From: Acidobacteriota bacterium
GTDB taxonomy: Bacteria > Acidobacteriota > Holophagae > Acanthopleuribacterales > Acanthopleuribacteraceae
Reading direction: 5' to 3'
Length of the DNA: 64,000 nucleotides
NCBI GenBank assembly: GCA_020439745.1
Contig: JAGQSC010000036.1
Span: 186,001 to 250,000, forward strand
Shown: in pieces, positions 56,553-64,000 of the stretch
How the letters are laid out: every line of letters begins with the position of its first letter
Numbering within the stretch: the first letter of the stretch is position 1
Translations under genes and position numbers: made by a program
Notes under the pieces: model-generated
Database searches by the model: none
What the model was told of the DNA's origin: nothing
The model's input: only the letters and a program-made list of their open reading frames with translations

Positions 56553-57233
56553 ATGATGGCATTGTTGGTCTTGTTAGGTGAACTCGCTACATCACAGCGG
56601 TCGATCAACGCTGTTCAACGAGTCGAACCTGGTTTGAAACATGTACTGAGTCAAAAGTCCTTGGTCTACGGTGCGCCGGTCTATTTGCGTATCTTCAAGG
56701 CGGAACGTCGCCTGGAAATTTGGCTCCAAAAGGACGATGGCCGGTTCGCATTCGTCGCTTCACATGAGATCTGTTCGATGTCAGGTGTACTGGGTCCCAA
56801 AGAAAAAGAGGGCGATTTGCAGGCCCCAGAAGGATTTTATGAATTTGAACCAGGTGCCATGAATCCCTGGAGCAGCTATCATTTGTCGTTCAACATTGGT
56901 TACCCCAATCGGCTTGACCGCAGCCTGAAGCGCACGGGTGGACTGATTATGGTTCATGGTCATTGTGTGTCCATAGGATGCTTCGCCATGCGTGATGGCC
57001 CCATCGAAGAGATCTATGCTTTGGTGCAAGCGGCCTTTTTGGCGGGCCAGAAATCGGTGCGTATAGACATTTTCCCTTTTGTCCCTGTGCCTGACCAGGT
57101 GACCCGCTTCCGTGATCATAAATGGTTTCATTTTTGGGAAGATCTATGGGTTGGATATCGCTATTTCGAGAATCAACGTAAGGTGCCGCCCTTCACGATT
57201 GCCGGGGGTAGGTATTTGGTGGCACCATTATGA
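56553..57233 (+). CDS. L,D-transpeptidase/YafK (DpaA)-like YkuD-domain protein
   Basis: The protein has 226 residues. A hydrophobic start is followed by the YkuD domain: VYLRIFKAERRLEIWLQ, then PEGFYEF and the active site VHGHCVSIGCFAMRDGPIEEIY with His135 and Cys143. This pattern (H-G-x-C-x-S-x-G-C-[FL]) matches the YafK/DpaA branch. Members of that branch release outer-membrane lipoprotein from peptidoglycan rather than cross-link it. The Cys in HGHC is an additional conserved residue. It opens a co-directional series to 60082. Confidence 0.9.
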   Translation: MMALLVLLGELATSQRSINAVQRVEPGLKHVLSQKSLVYGAPVYLRIFKAERRLEIWLQKDDGRFAFVASHEICSMSGVLGPKEKEGDLQAPEGFYEFEPGAMNPWSSYHLSFNIGYPNRLDRSLKRTGGLIMVHGHCVSIGCFAMRDGPIEEIYALVQAAFLAGQKSVRIDIFPFVPVPDQVTRFRDHKWFHFWEDLWVGYRYFENQRKVPPFTIAGGRYLVAPL

Positions 57234-57282
57234 TCGAGGGCAAAAACCATGCGATGATGGTGGAAAAGGTGAGGGGTTGATC

Positions 57283-57867
57283 ATGTTGCTTGCACTGCTT
57301 TTGTATTCGTATTTTTCCCAAGACGTGGCACAAGCAGCTGAATGGCTGACAGGGTCCTTTTCAAGTGCCAGCCAAGCGAGTAAGGACGCGTCTTATTTCG
57401 ATATTCGGTTACACGTAGCTCGCATTTGGTCGGACCGAAGTGACGGTATCTGGCTTTATGTGGAACAGGCAGAGGCAACAAAATTGGATGCGCCCTACCG
57501 ACAAAGGGTTTACCGCCTGAATGATGCTGAAGAGGGCTTTATCGTAAGCGATGTGTACACATTAATGGATGCCCAGGCGTTTATCGGTGGATGGCAAGAT
57601 CCCAGCCTATTCGATGCGATTAATCCCGATGACTTGGAACCTCGGGTGGGCTGTTCCGTTTATCTTAAGAAGACGCCCAATGGGACCTACCAGGGCGGAA
57701 CGCGTGGAAAGGAATGTGTGAGCTCACTTCGAGGTGCGTCTTATGCAACTTCAGAAATTGAACTTACCAGCAAGGTTCTTCGCAGTTGGGACCGAGGATT
57801 CGACCCACATGGCAATCAAGTCTGGGGTGCCGAAACTTCAGCGTATGAGTTCGAACGTCAGGAATAA
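57283..57867 (+). CDS. CpcT/CpeT-family protein
   Basis: I start at ATG 57283, after GAGGGG; upstream in-frame codons overlap the YkuD gene. The 194-residue product has a signal-like start (MLLALLLYSYFSQDVAQA) and family motifs AEWLTGSFSSASQASKDASYFDI, ARIWSDRSDGIWLYVEQA, PYRQRVY, GCSVYLKK and GASYATSEI. In cyanobacteria this family attaches phycocyanobilin to phycobiliproteins. No phycobilisome gene is near, so this is probably one of the non-photosynthetic relatives with an unknown, perhaps lipid- or tetrapyrrole-binding, role. Confidence 0.88.
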   Translation: MLLALLLYSYFSQDVAQAAEWLTGSFSSASQASKDASYFDIRLHVARIWSDRSDGIWLYVEQAEATKLDAPYRQRVYRLNDAEEGFIVSDVYTLMDAQAFIGGWQDPSLFDAINPDDLEPRVGCSVYLKKTPNGTYQGGTRGKECVSSLRGASYATSEIELTSKVLRSWDRGFDPHGNQVWGAETSAYEFERQE

Positions 57868-57877
57868 GAGGCCTTAA

Positions 57878-58864
57878 ATGAAGCGAATAGGTATGGTTTG
57901 GGATGCGGTTGGCAATACACCACTGGTGAAACTCAGGTCTTTGTCCGCATTAACTGGCTGCAATATTTTCGGAAAGGCCGAGTTCATGAACCCTGCCGGC
58001 AGTATCAAAGACAGAGCGGCAAAGGGCATCATTGCGCGCGCTGAAAAAGAAGGCCGGCTTCAACAGGGTGGCGTGATTGTCGAAGGGACCGCAGGCAACA
58101 CGGGTATTGGACTGGTCACTCTAGCTGCTGAACGCGGTTATCGTGTCATTATCACGATGCCCAACAACCAAGCCGAAGAGAAATACAAGATGTTGGAAGC
58201 ACTGGGTGCCGAGGTACGTGCGGTGCCCCCATGCCCGTTCGATTCACCGGATCATTTCTACCATTTGGCCAGGCGTATCGCGGAGGAAATTCCAGGCGCT
58301 ATTTGGGCGGACCAGTTCGAAAACACGGCCAATTCGGAAGCCCATCGCGAAACCACAGGCCCGGAAATATGGCGACAGCTCGACGGAAATGTAGATGTGC
58401 TTGTGGCGGCTTGTGGTACAGGCGGTACGCTAGGTGGGGTCAGTAGTTTCTTGAAGGAATGCAATCCCAATGTACATGTTGTGGCGGCCGATCCTATGGG
58501 TTCGGGCGTTTTTGATTACGTGACGAAAGGCGTATTTACCGGTGACGGCTCTAGTGTTACTGAGGGTGTTGGTATTAAACGGCTTACTGCGAATCTCAGG
58601 CGTGCGGTGATTGACGAAGCCCTAAGGGTAAGTGACCAGGAAATGATCGATATGCTGTTCCACGTAGCCAGGTTCGATGGGTTGTTTCTGGGGACTTCGT
58701 CTGCGTTGAATCTGTTTGCAGCCTACCAAATGGGCCTGCGACGAAAGGGAAGTGGCACCAATATCGTCACGTTTCTGTGTGATCACGGTTCTCGTTATGC
58801 CTCGAAACTACTGTCGAAAACATGGCGAGAAGAGAAGTCGTTAACACCCAGGCCGTTGAATTGA
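57878..58864 (+). CDS. Cysteine synthase-like PLP enzyme
   Basis: The protein has 328 residues of fold type II PLP-dependent enzymes. Lys44 in NPAGSIKDRAA should form the PLP Schiff base; EGTAGNTGIGLV is the substrate loop and AACGTGGTLGG the phosphate cup. GTAGNTG instead of the GTSGNTG typical of CysK marks a subfamily that may use O-acetylserine, O-phosphoserine or homologous substrates. It lies 10 bases after the CpeT gene and 9 before the next gene, in the same run. Assignment to CysK itself is not secure. Confidence 0.9.
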   Translation: MKRIGMVWDAVGNTPLVKLRSLSALTGCNIFGKAEFMNPAGSIKDRAAKGIIARAEKEGRLQQGGVIVEGTAGNTGIGLVTLAAERGYRVIITMPNNQAEEKYKMLEALGAEVRAVPPCPFDSPDHFYHLARRIAEEIPGAIWADQFENTANSEAHRETTGPEIWRQLDGNVDVLVAACGTGGTLGGVSSFLKECNPNVHVVAADPMGSGVFDYVTKGVFTGDGSSVTEGVGIKRLTANLRRAVIDEALRVSDQEMIDMLFHVARFDGLFLGTSSALNLFAAYQMGLRRKGSGTNIVTFLCDHGSRYASKLLSKTWREEKSLTPRPLN

Positions 58865-58873
58865 GGAGTTCTT

Positions 58874-59389
58874 ATGACACTGTGGATGCTGTTGATTTTT
58901 CAACTTCCGCCCCAAATGAATGTGATGGCGGAGGGCCATGCGCCCACACCCTACAGTGCAGATGAAATCAGGGAGGGTTGTCCGGATGGGCGTACCACCA
59001 AAACTCGACTCTGGTCGGCAGAGTCGGGAACGACGGTGATGACGACGCGTTTCCATTCGGGGACCCCAGAACAGGCCACCTTTGAGGTGATATCGGCCAA
59101 CGAGCAAGGTGACCGTATCGGCCAACCTCAAGAAGGCAAAGCGGCATGGAGTGAATTGCAGCGACATGCATCCTTTCCCCGGGAACACACGACGATTGAA
59201 GAAGTGACCTTGGATGCGGACCTGGGCCCGAAGGCATGCTGGAAGTACACGGTTACCCAACCCGACAGCGCTCAGGCAATCGTCACCGAGTACTGGTTTG
59301 CAAAGGATCTTCCCGGTCCACCGATCTTGATGGTTCAGCGGGTGAATAATCGCAAGACCATGACCATGACCATGATCGAATCCAACTAA
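58874..59389 (+). CDS. Putative exported protein of unknown function
   Basis: The protein has 171 residues, with a hydrophobic N-terminus (MTLWMLLIFQLPPQMNVMA) and a soluble beta-rich remainder containing two cysteines (about 37 and 123). The ribosome site GAGGAG precedes ATG 58874. The last third (CWKYTVTQPDSAQAIVTEYWFAKDLPGPPILMV) suggests a lipoprotein-like or lipocalin-like sheet, but I recognise no family. It sits inside the operon-like run between the cysteine synthase-like and SIMPL genes. Confidence 0.75.
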   Translation: MTLWMLLIFQLPPQMNVMAEGHAPTPYSADEIREGCPDGRTTKTRLWSAESGTTVMTTRFHSGTPEQATFEVISANEQGDRIGQPQEGKAAWSELQRHASFPREHTTIEEVTLDADLGPKACWKYTVTQPDSAQAIVTEYWFAKDLPGPPILMVQRVNNRKTMTMTMIESN

Positions 59390-59449
59390 CTACTGAGCCC
59401 GATTGGTCTTTTTGTTACTGACGCTATATCTTGTAGTCAGAGGTGACTT

Positions 59450-60082
59450 ATGTGGATTTGGATTGCGTGTGTTTGGGCGGGCGAGATCACAACGGTGGGT
59501 CATGGACAGGTATCGGTGGCACCCGATGCTGCACGAATTCAGATACAGTTGACGGCCGAAGATGAACAGGCGAGTAAAGCACTCGCCCAACTTTTTCGGA
59601 CCAGTGAGGCCCTAATCGCAGATCTCATGGCTATGGGCATTGATGAAGCTGATTTGCGCACCCAGAATTTGAGCCTGGTTCCCAGTGCGGAGTGGCGCGA
59701 TGGCCGCATTGTGCGTGAGTACTTCGTGGCAAGTCATAGCCTTTCGCTCATGCTGCGTCGACTTGACGATCTGGGCACCGTGGCCGATCGGCTGGTTGCC
59801 GGTAACCAGCGCCAATCCTTTTTTTTGCAACTTGTTATTAGTGATCCCGAACAGTGGCAACGCCTAGCACTGACGAGGGCCATGCAAAACGCGCGTATCA
59901 ATGCCGAAATCATGGTAGGCGCCGAAGAACGCGTGTTAGGCGACCCAGTGCAAATTGACGCGCGTGTCTCCCAGGTAACGCCCAACGATGAAGGCTACCG
60001 ATTGGATGACGTTGCTGCGCCACCGATTTCGCCTGGGGAACAGATCGTGAGTGCTCAGGTCACGGTGACGTATGCCTTTTGA
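59450..60082 (+). CDS. SIMPL-domain (DUF541) exported protein
   Basis: The protein has 210 residues. A short signal-like start (MWIWIACVWAGE) leads to ITTVGHGQVSVAPDAARIQIQLTAEDEQASKALAQLF, the classic SIMPL opening, then QNLSLVPSAEW..YFVASHSLSLML, and the tail AQVTVTYAF. Bacterial members form periplasmic or outer-membrane oligomers, and one (OMP28/BP26-like) builds rings. The function here is unknown. It ends the plus-strand run, and the stop converges with the carboxypeptidase gene. Confidence 0.9.
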   Translation: MWIWIACVWAGEITTVGHGQVSVAPDAARIQIQLTAEDEQASKALAQLFRTSEALIADLMAMGIDEADLRTQNLSLVPSAEWRDGRIVREYFVASHSLSLMLRRLDDLGTVADRLVAGNQRQSFFLQLVISDPEQWQRLALTRAMQNARINAEIMVGAEERVLGDPVQIDARVSQVTPNDEGYRLDDVAAPPISPGEQIVSAQVTVTYAF

Positions 60083-60090
60083 CCGAAGCA

Positions 60091-61641
60091 TTAAAGGCAG
60101 GGCCCCCACAGAGGTAAAACCAGCAACAGATCATCAAGGTTGACGAGTCCACTTCCATTGGTGTCGAAAATGCCTCCGGGTTGACCGAAATTATTGACGA
60201 GATTGACGTAGTCGAGCATGTCTACCCGTGTGGACGCGTTGAAATCGCCCATACAGAATTCACCCATGATCACCTCCAATTGCTGGGAGGTTGCATCAAG
60301 CGTTACCTGGTGCATGACAGGCGTATAGCCGTTGGCTGAAAACGCTAGATCATAGGTTCCCGGCGGTGCGAATAGGTGATATCGTCCAAATGCGCCACCG
60401 CTGGTGATTTGTTCACCGTTGGGAAAAGTCACGCCTTGGACGTCGATGATCGCTTCGATGGGGTCGCCCGTCTGAGCATCTCTCACATGACCCCACAACG
60501 GGATCGGTCTTTCAAGGAGATGCAAGGTGCCGGGCCACACCAAGGACGCTTCGGACTGGGCGCTGACGTATGTAGGTTGAAACGAAGTCGCTGTTTCCGT
60601 GAGGAATCCAAATGTACCCCGAGTTCCGAACTGCCACTGATAGTGCTCGCCATCTGCGCTTGGGGCCCGGATTTCACCTATGTAACCGGACTGCATAGAG
60701 AGCGTGATTGCTTCACTCTGCCAAAAACTCAGCCAGGGGTGAGTGAGACAAGCATAGCCGTACAGAACTTCTCGTCCAAAGGAATGAAAGTCGAGTAACT
60801 TGGCAAAATGGCGGTCCATTGACCATGCAATCATGGTTTGGGTCTCAGCTTCTGAATTGGCTGAGGGCCCTTTATAGGATTCGGACGATGGATTAGTGCT
60901 TCCTGAACAACCACTTGTCCAGCCAAATTCGTAGTTTCGGTTGAGGTCAACACCGATACCTCCGCCAAACACGCGACGGTTCTTGCGCCACAAGTTGTCC
61001 ACATTGAAGACATGAACGTAACCGTCAGGGTTCCACACGGGAGCGATCCAGATCTCATATTGATCCACCAATGCCGTGATCTGGGGGTCGATGCCGTAAA
61101 GTGTGGTCAGCTTTTCAAGGGCATCCAGAGCGATAACGGGTGTGACGATCTCTCGGGCATGGTGGTTCGAAACAAGGAGAAAGACGGGTTCATCTTCGTC
61201 TGAGTTCACGTTATCTGAAATCTTGATAGCATAGATGGACCGTCCTTCGACGGTGGTGGGAGCACTGTAGGTTGCAGTGAGGTTGACCACTTTAGCAATG
61301 TTGGGGAAGTTGGCTTCGGTCTGAGTCATGGAGTCCACGATTTGGCTTAAGTCCAGATAACCAGTGGGTATGGTGCCTCGTGAAACATCGGGATGAATGT
61401 CTCGAAGGGGTTGGCCTTGACCAACCAAATCCACCGCGTAACCGGCACTGCGTAACTGTGCGAGTTCTTCAGCACTCAACACAACATCTACAAATCGGTC
61501 GGCGACTTGCCAAATGTCAAAACCCATGAGATCAAGCTGGTCCGCCAAATACCTGGCATCGTCTGTGTTCACGCGGCCAAGACGCAACGTCTCAGCACCA
61601 AAGCTAGGCATAAGTGCCAAGAAGCCAATTAGGTACTTCAT
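60091..61641 (-). CDS. Secreted M14 zinc carboxypeptidase with dockerin-like tail
   Basis: I start at ATG 61641, behind GGAGG, with signal peptide MKYLIGFLALMPSFG. In the 516-residue product the zinc ligands are His161 and Glu164 (HHARE) and His286 (DFHSFG); Glu349 (FLTETATSF) is the catalytic base. A carboxypeptidase-regulatory-like sheet (GHVRDAQTGDPIEAIIDVQG) follows. The end, GDFNASTRVDMLDYVNLVNNFGQPG..FDTNGSGLVNLDDL, is dockerin-like with two calcium-loop repeats, a possible docking module. Confidence 0.93.
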   Translation of the reverse strand: MKYLIGFLALMPSFGAETLRLGRVNTDDARYLADQLDLMGFDIWQVADRFVDVVLSAEELAQLRSAGYAVDLVGQGQPLRDIHPDVSRGTIPTGYLDLSQIVDSMTQTEANFPNIAKVVNLTATYSAPTTVEGRSIYAIKISDNVNSDEDEPVFLLVSNHHAREIVTPVIALDALEKLTTLYGIDPQITALVDQYEIWIAPVWNPDGYVHVFNVDNLWRKNRRVFGGGIGVDLNRNYEFGWTSGCSGSTNPSSESYKGPSANSEAETQTMIAWSMDRHFAKLLDFHSFGREVLYGYACLTHPWLSFWQSEAITLSMQSGYIGEIRAPSADGEHYQWQFGTRGTFGFLTETATSFQPTYVSAQSEASLVWPGTLHLLERPIPLWGHVRDAQTGDPIEAIIDVQGVTFPNGEQITSGGAFGRYHLFAPPGTYDLAFSANGYTPVMHQVTLDATSQQLEVIMGEFCMGDFNASTRVDMLDYVNLVNNFGQPGGIFDTNGSGLVNLDDLLLVLPLWGPCL

Positions 61642-61666
61642 CGGAATCCTCCCCAAGGGTTGCTAC

Positions 61667-62698
61667 TTATGCGGTCAAGAATGCCAATAGGGCAATGATG
61701 CTGGCAAATGGGATCATAGTGCCGAAATAACAGGTCATAAGCAAGAAGTACTTGACCAGTGTTCTTATCCATCCCTGTTGGTAGACGCGTTTGAGCGACA
61801 AGTACATGTAGACTTGCGGGACGAAAATACAGCTCAACACCGTTGAAACGACCACCCACGTCCCGTCAAATATCAGATTGAAAATGATCACGCAAGTGAT
61901 GAAAACAAACAGAAATGCATGGTAGTGAAAGGCAAAGATCAAATGGTCCAGATAGAAAGGGTCCCGGCGAATGTAAAGCAGCTTCAGGAACAGGGCGAAA
62001 AGGGGCATGATCAAGAGCAGCGCTTTGGAGAGCACGCGAAATAACTGGTTTACGAATAGGCGCGCCGCTTCATCTTCATCTAAATGCTCAAACCGCGCTT
62101 CTTGCCGTTTCACAAGCTCATTGATTTTCCGGCCAAGAAACGTGTCGTTACCCTCTAATCCAGTATCAACGTTGAATTTGTGTTTCTTGTTCTTCGCTGG
62201 TGATGCTGGGTTGGGTTGTTCGGTATCTGGATCCTGATTATCAGTGGCTTGGTCTGTAGGTTTGTTTGGGTCATCGACACCCTGCTCGGTAGTCTCTGCG
62301 TCGGTCTTGATCACAATGTCGCGGTTAATGGGCATGGAATAGTGAATCGTGACGAAGAAGATCAAGCTGGAGAAAATGAAGAGTCTCAATGGAGGAACAA
62401 ATCGCACGCGATGACCCAACATGAAACTTTCCGTGAGTGCGCCTGGCTTGATAAACAATGGTTTCAGCGTGCGAAACAACTTGGAATCAAACGTAAAGAC
62501 ATCGCCCATAAAATCATGAGCTAGTGATTTGAATGAAATGCGCAGGTCTCGAGTGCTTTGGCCGCATTGCGGGCAAAACGCAGCCTCCACAGGATGTTCG
62601 CAGTTGAGACAGGTATCTCCTTGTACAGGCAAGTCCTCAGAACTTTGCGCCGGTTCCTTCAACGGCTCGGTTGGCATTGGTTCGGGTGCCTCACTCAT
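61667..62698 (-). CDS. DUF3667 zinc-ribbon membrane protein (long paralogue)
   Basis: The protein has 343 residues. After an acidic/proline N-terminus comes a zinc ribbon (CLNCEHPVEAAFCPQCGQ), then the DUF3667 box FTFDSKLFRTLKPLFIKPGALTESFMLGHRVRFVPPLRLFIF, about four hydrophobic segments and an acidic, proline-rich charged insert (about 135-185). It is homologous to the protein at 30606-31328 along its ribbon and box. It lies two bases after the fhs stop and 25 before the carboxypeptidase start, so it is probably co-transcribed with both. Function unknown. Confidence 0.9.
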   Translation of the reverse strand: MSEAPEPMPTEPLKEPAQSSEDLPVQGDTCLNCEHPVEAAFCPQCGQSTRDLRISFKSLAHDFMGDVFTFDSKLFRTLKPLFIKPGALTESFMLGHRVRFVPPLRLFIFSSLIFFVTIHYSMPINRDIVIKTDAETTEQGVDDPNKPTDQATDNQDPDTEQPNPASPAKNKKHKFNVDTGLEGNDTFLGRKINELVKRQEARFEHLDEDEAARLFVNQLFRVLSKALLLIMPLFALFLKLLYIRRDPFYLDHLIFAFHYHAFLFVFITCVIIFNLIFDGTWVVVSTVLSCIFVPQVYMYLSLKRVYQQGWIRTLVKYFLLMTCYFGTMIPFASIIALLAFLTA

Positions 62699-62700
62699 GC

Positions 62701-64000
62701 TCAGAACAATCCCCGAATGACCCCGGTTTCTGGATCCAAATCCACGTCCATAAACGCTGGCCGAGACGGTAGGCCTGGCATGGTTTGCATAGCGCCAAGC
62801 AGTGGGTAGATGAATCCAGCGCCCGCGCTCAGACGAACTTCACGAACGGGCAGAGTGAAGCCCTTGGGATCTCCTTTCAACTTGGGATCATGAGAAATAC
62901 TCAAATGACTTTTGGCCATACAAATGGGCAAGGTACCAAAACCCAGCTTTTCATACTTAGCGATTTGACGTTCCGCTGTCTGTTCGTAAATCACCTTGCC
63001 TGCAGAATAGACTTGCTTGGCGATCACTTCAATTTTGTCTTTGATGGTTCCCTCCAACGGATAGAGGAACTGAAAGTTGTTTGGTTTTTCACACGCAGCG
63101 ACCACAGCTTGCGCAAATTCGATCGCCCCTTCGCCACCTTTAGCCCAGTAGTCACCAACCACAGCCGTATCTGCTCCTGACTCAAGTGCCCGCTTCTTCA
63201 CCAGTTCAACTTCGCGGTCTGAATCGGAAGGGAATCGATTGATCACGACCACTGCGGGTACGCCAAACCTGGACACAATTCTCAAGTGTGCGTTCAGATT
63301 ACTGCATCCGGCTTCAACAAGTTCTAAGTTCTCCTCGGTATAGGCCTTGTCCAAAGTCCTACCGGGCACGGCCTTGGGGCCTCCACCGTGCATCTTCAAT
63401 GCCCGAACGGTGCACACCACGACGACTGCGTCTGGCTTCAGTCCCGAGTATCTGCACTTGATGTTGAAGAACTTCTCCATACCTATGTCGGCGCCGAATC
63501 CACTTTCTGTGACCACATAATCAGCCATGCGAAGCGCCATTTGATCGGCGATGATCGAACTGTTTCCCTGTGCGATGTTGGCAAAGGGGCCGGTGTGAAC
63601 GAACGCAGGTTGGCCTTCCAGTGTTTGCATGAGGTTGGGCAGGAGCGCGTCTTTGAGGAGAACCGTGACCGCCCCGGCTACACCAAGGTCTTCGCACGTG
63701 ATGGGCTGACCTTTTTTGGAAAACGCGACAATAACACGAGAAACTCTTTGTCTTAGGTCGGCAAGTCCTGTGCTGTTCGCGAGGATCGCCATCAGTTCAG
63801 AGGCGGCAGTAATGTCGAAGCCAGACTCCCTTGGGTAACCGTCTGCGCTTCCACCAAGACCCAAGACGATTTGACGCAGAGCACGGTCGTTTGCATCGAC
63901 TACACGCGTCCAATTGATGTTGTAGGGGTCGATGTCTAGCCGAGCTAATCCAAGTTGTTCCAACTTGGCATCGTTCAGTTTGTGTTCGTGGTAAAGGCGG
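62701..64000 (-). CDS. fhs: Formate-tetrahydrofolate ligase (5' end outside window)
   Basis: The last 433 codons are present. The frame continues past the right edge, so roughly 120 N-terminal residues, including the P-loop, lie outside. Family blocks are clear: INWTRVVDANDRALRQIVLGLGG..GFDITAASELMAIL, LVQTLEG-type NLMQTLEGQPAFVHTGPFANIAQGNSSIIAD, VTESGFGADIGMEKFFNIKCR. It makes 10-formyl-THF from formate, ATP and THF in C1 metabolism. A DUF3667 gene follows after two bases. Confidence 0.96.
   Translation of the reverse strand, partial: RLYHEHKLNDAKLEQLGLARLDIDPYNINWTRVVDANDRALRQIVLGLGGSADGYPRESGFDITAASELMAILANSTGLADLRQRVSRVIVAFSKKGQPITCEDLGVAGAVTVLLKDALLPNLMQTLEGQPAFVHTGPFANIAQGNSSIIADQMALRMADYVVTESGFGADIGMEKFFNIKCRYSGLKPDAVVVVCTVRALKMHGGGPKAVPGRTLDKAYTEENLELVEAGCSNLNAHLRIVSRFGVPAVVVINRFPSDSDREVELVKKRALESGADTAVVGDYWAKGGEGAIEFAQAVVAACEKPNNFQFLYPLEGTIKDKIEVIAKQVYSAGKVIYEQTAERQIAKYEKLGFGTLPICMAKSHLSISHDPKLKGDPKGFTLPVREVRLSAGAGFIYPLLGAMQTMPGLPSRPAFMDVDLDPETGVIRGLF

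Overview
The window is one contiguous stretch of a Gram-negative bacterial chromosome. It is densely coding on both strands, with roughly 60 genes and few gaps. I see no rRNA, tRNA, CRISPR array or insertion sequence. Several features together point to Acidobacteriota, perhaps the Holophagae/Acanthopleuribacter side: a Pkn-type Ser/Thr kinase carrying a TolB-like propeller, many secreted propeller or repeat proteins with short C-terminal tails, a TMTC-like glycosyltransferase with TPRs, a TPR-CHAT protein, paired DUF3667 proteins and an RRM RNA-binding protein. This placement is inferred from gene content; no marker gene was searched.

Region 1-6.2 kb holds a large signal-peptide/membrane protein cut by the left edge, a methyltransferase, a secreted protein with a ~210-residue tandem duplication, and a STAS-like protein. 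Region 6.2-12.1 kb holds a PAP2-family membrane enzyme and then a tight six-gene run: NfeD, two stomatin/SPFH paralogues, a sigma-54 activator with intact GAFTGA, an unknown 99-residue protein and a GST. It looks like an envelope-stress module. Region 12.1-20.1 kb holds an outer-membrane protein, a TMTC-like glycosyltransferase, an RRM protein behind a structured leader that can hide its Shine-Dalgarno, a 31-residue membrane ORF, gamma-glutamyltransferase, two small enzymes and a TacA/TacT-type toxin-antitoxin pair.

Region 20.1-26 kb is the SOS mutagenesis cassette lexA-imuA-imuB-dnaE2. The promoter carries a perfect 19-bp palindrome over the transcription start, a strong LexA-box candidate. 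Region 26-32.8 kb holds a frameshifted Na+/Ca2+ antiporter, a DUF2231 protein, a membrane LuxR-type regulator, a Rieske oxygenase overlapping an amino-acid permease, a DUF3667 protein, a ceramidase-like protein and RadC, which seems to start at CTG inside the upstream stop codon.

Region 32.8-40.8 kb encodes exported proteins: a giant lamin-tail/phospholipase-D protein with four HKD motifs, an alpha/beta hydrolase, a decayed signal-peptide gene, a thioredoxin-fold protein and a seven-repeat propeller. Region 40.8-47.7 kb is a signalling block: Ser/Thr kinase (3' end frameshifted), TPR-CHAT protease-like protein, and a convergent ECF sigma/anti-sigma pair. Region 48-64 kb holds a PlsC-like acyltransferase, a BNR-like repeat protein, DUF1697, the rlmI-cupin-rapA-membrane protein run, an L,D-transpeptidase/CpeT/cysteine-synthase-like/SIMPL run, a dockerin-tailed zinc carboxypeptidase, a second DUF3667 protein and the 3' part of fhs, cut by the right edge.

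Starts were moved from the longest frame wherever a Shine-Dalgarno, signal peptide or family alignment favoured another codon; these choices are stated in each entry.
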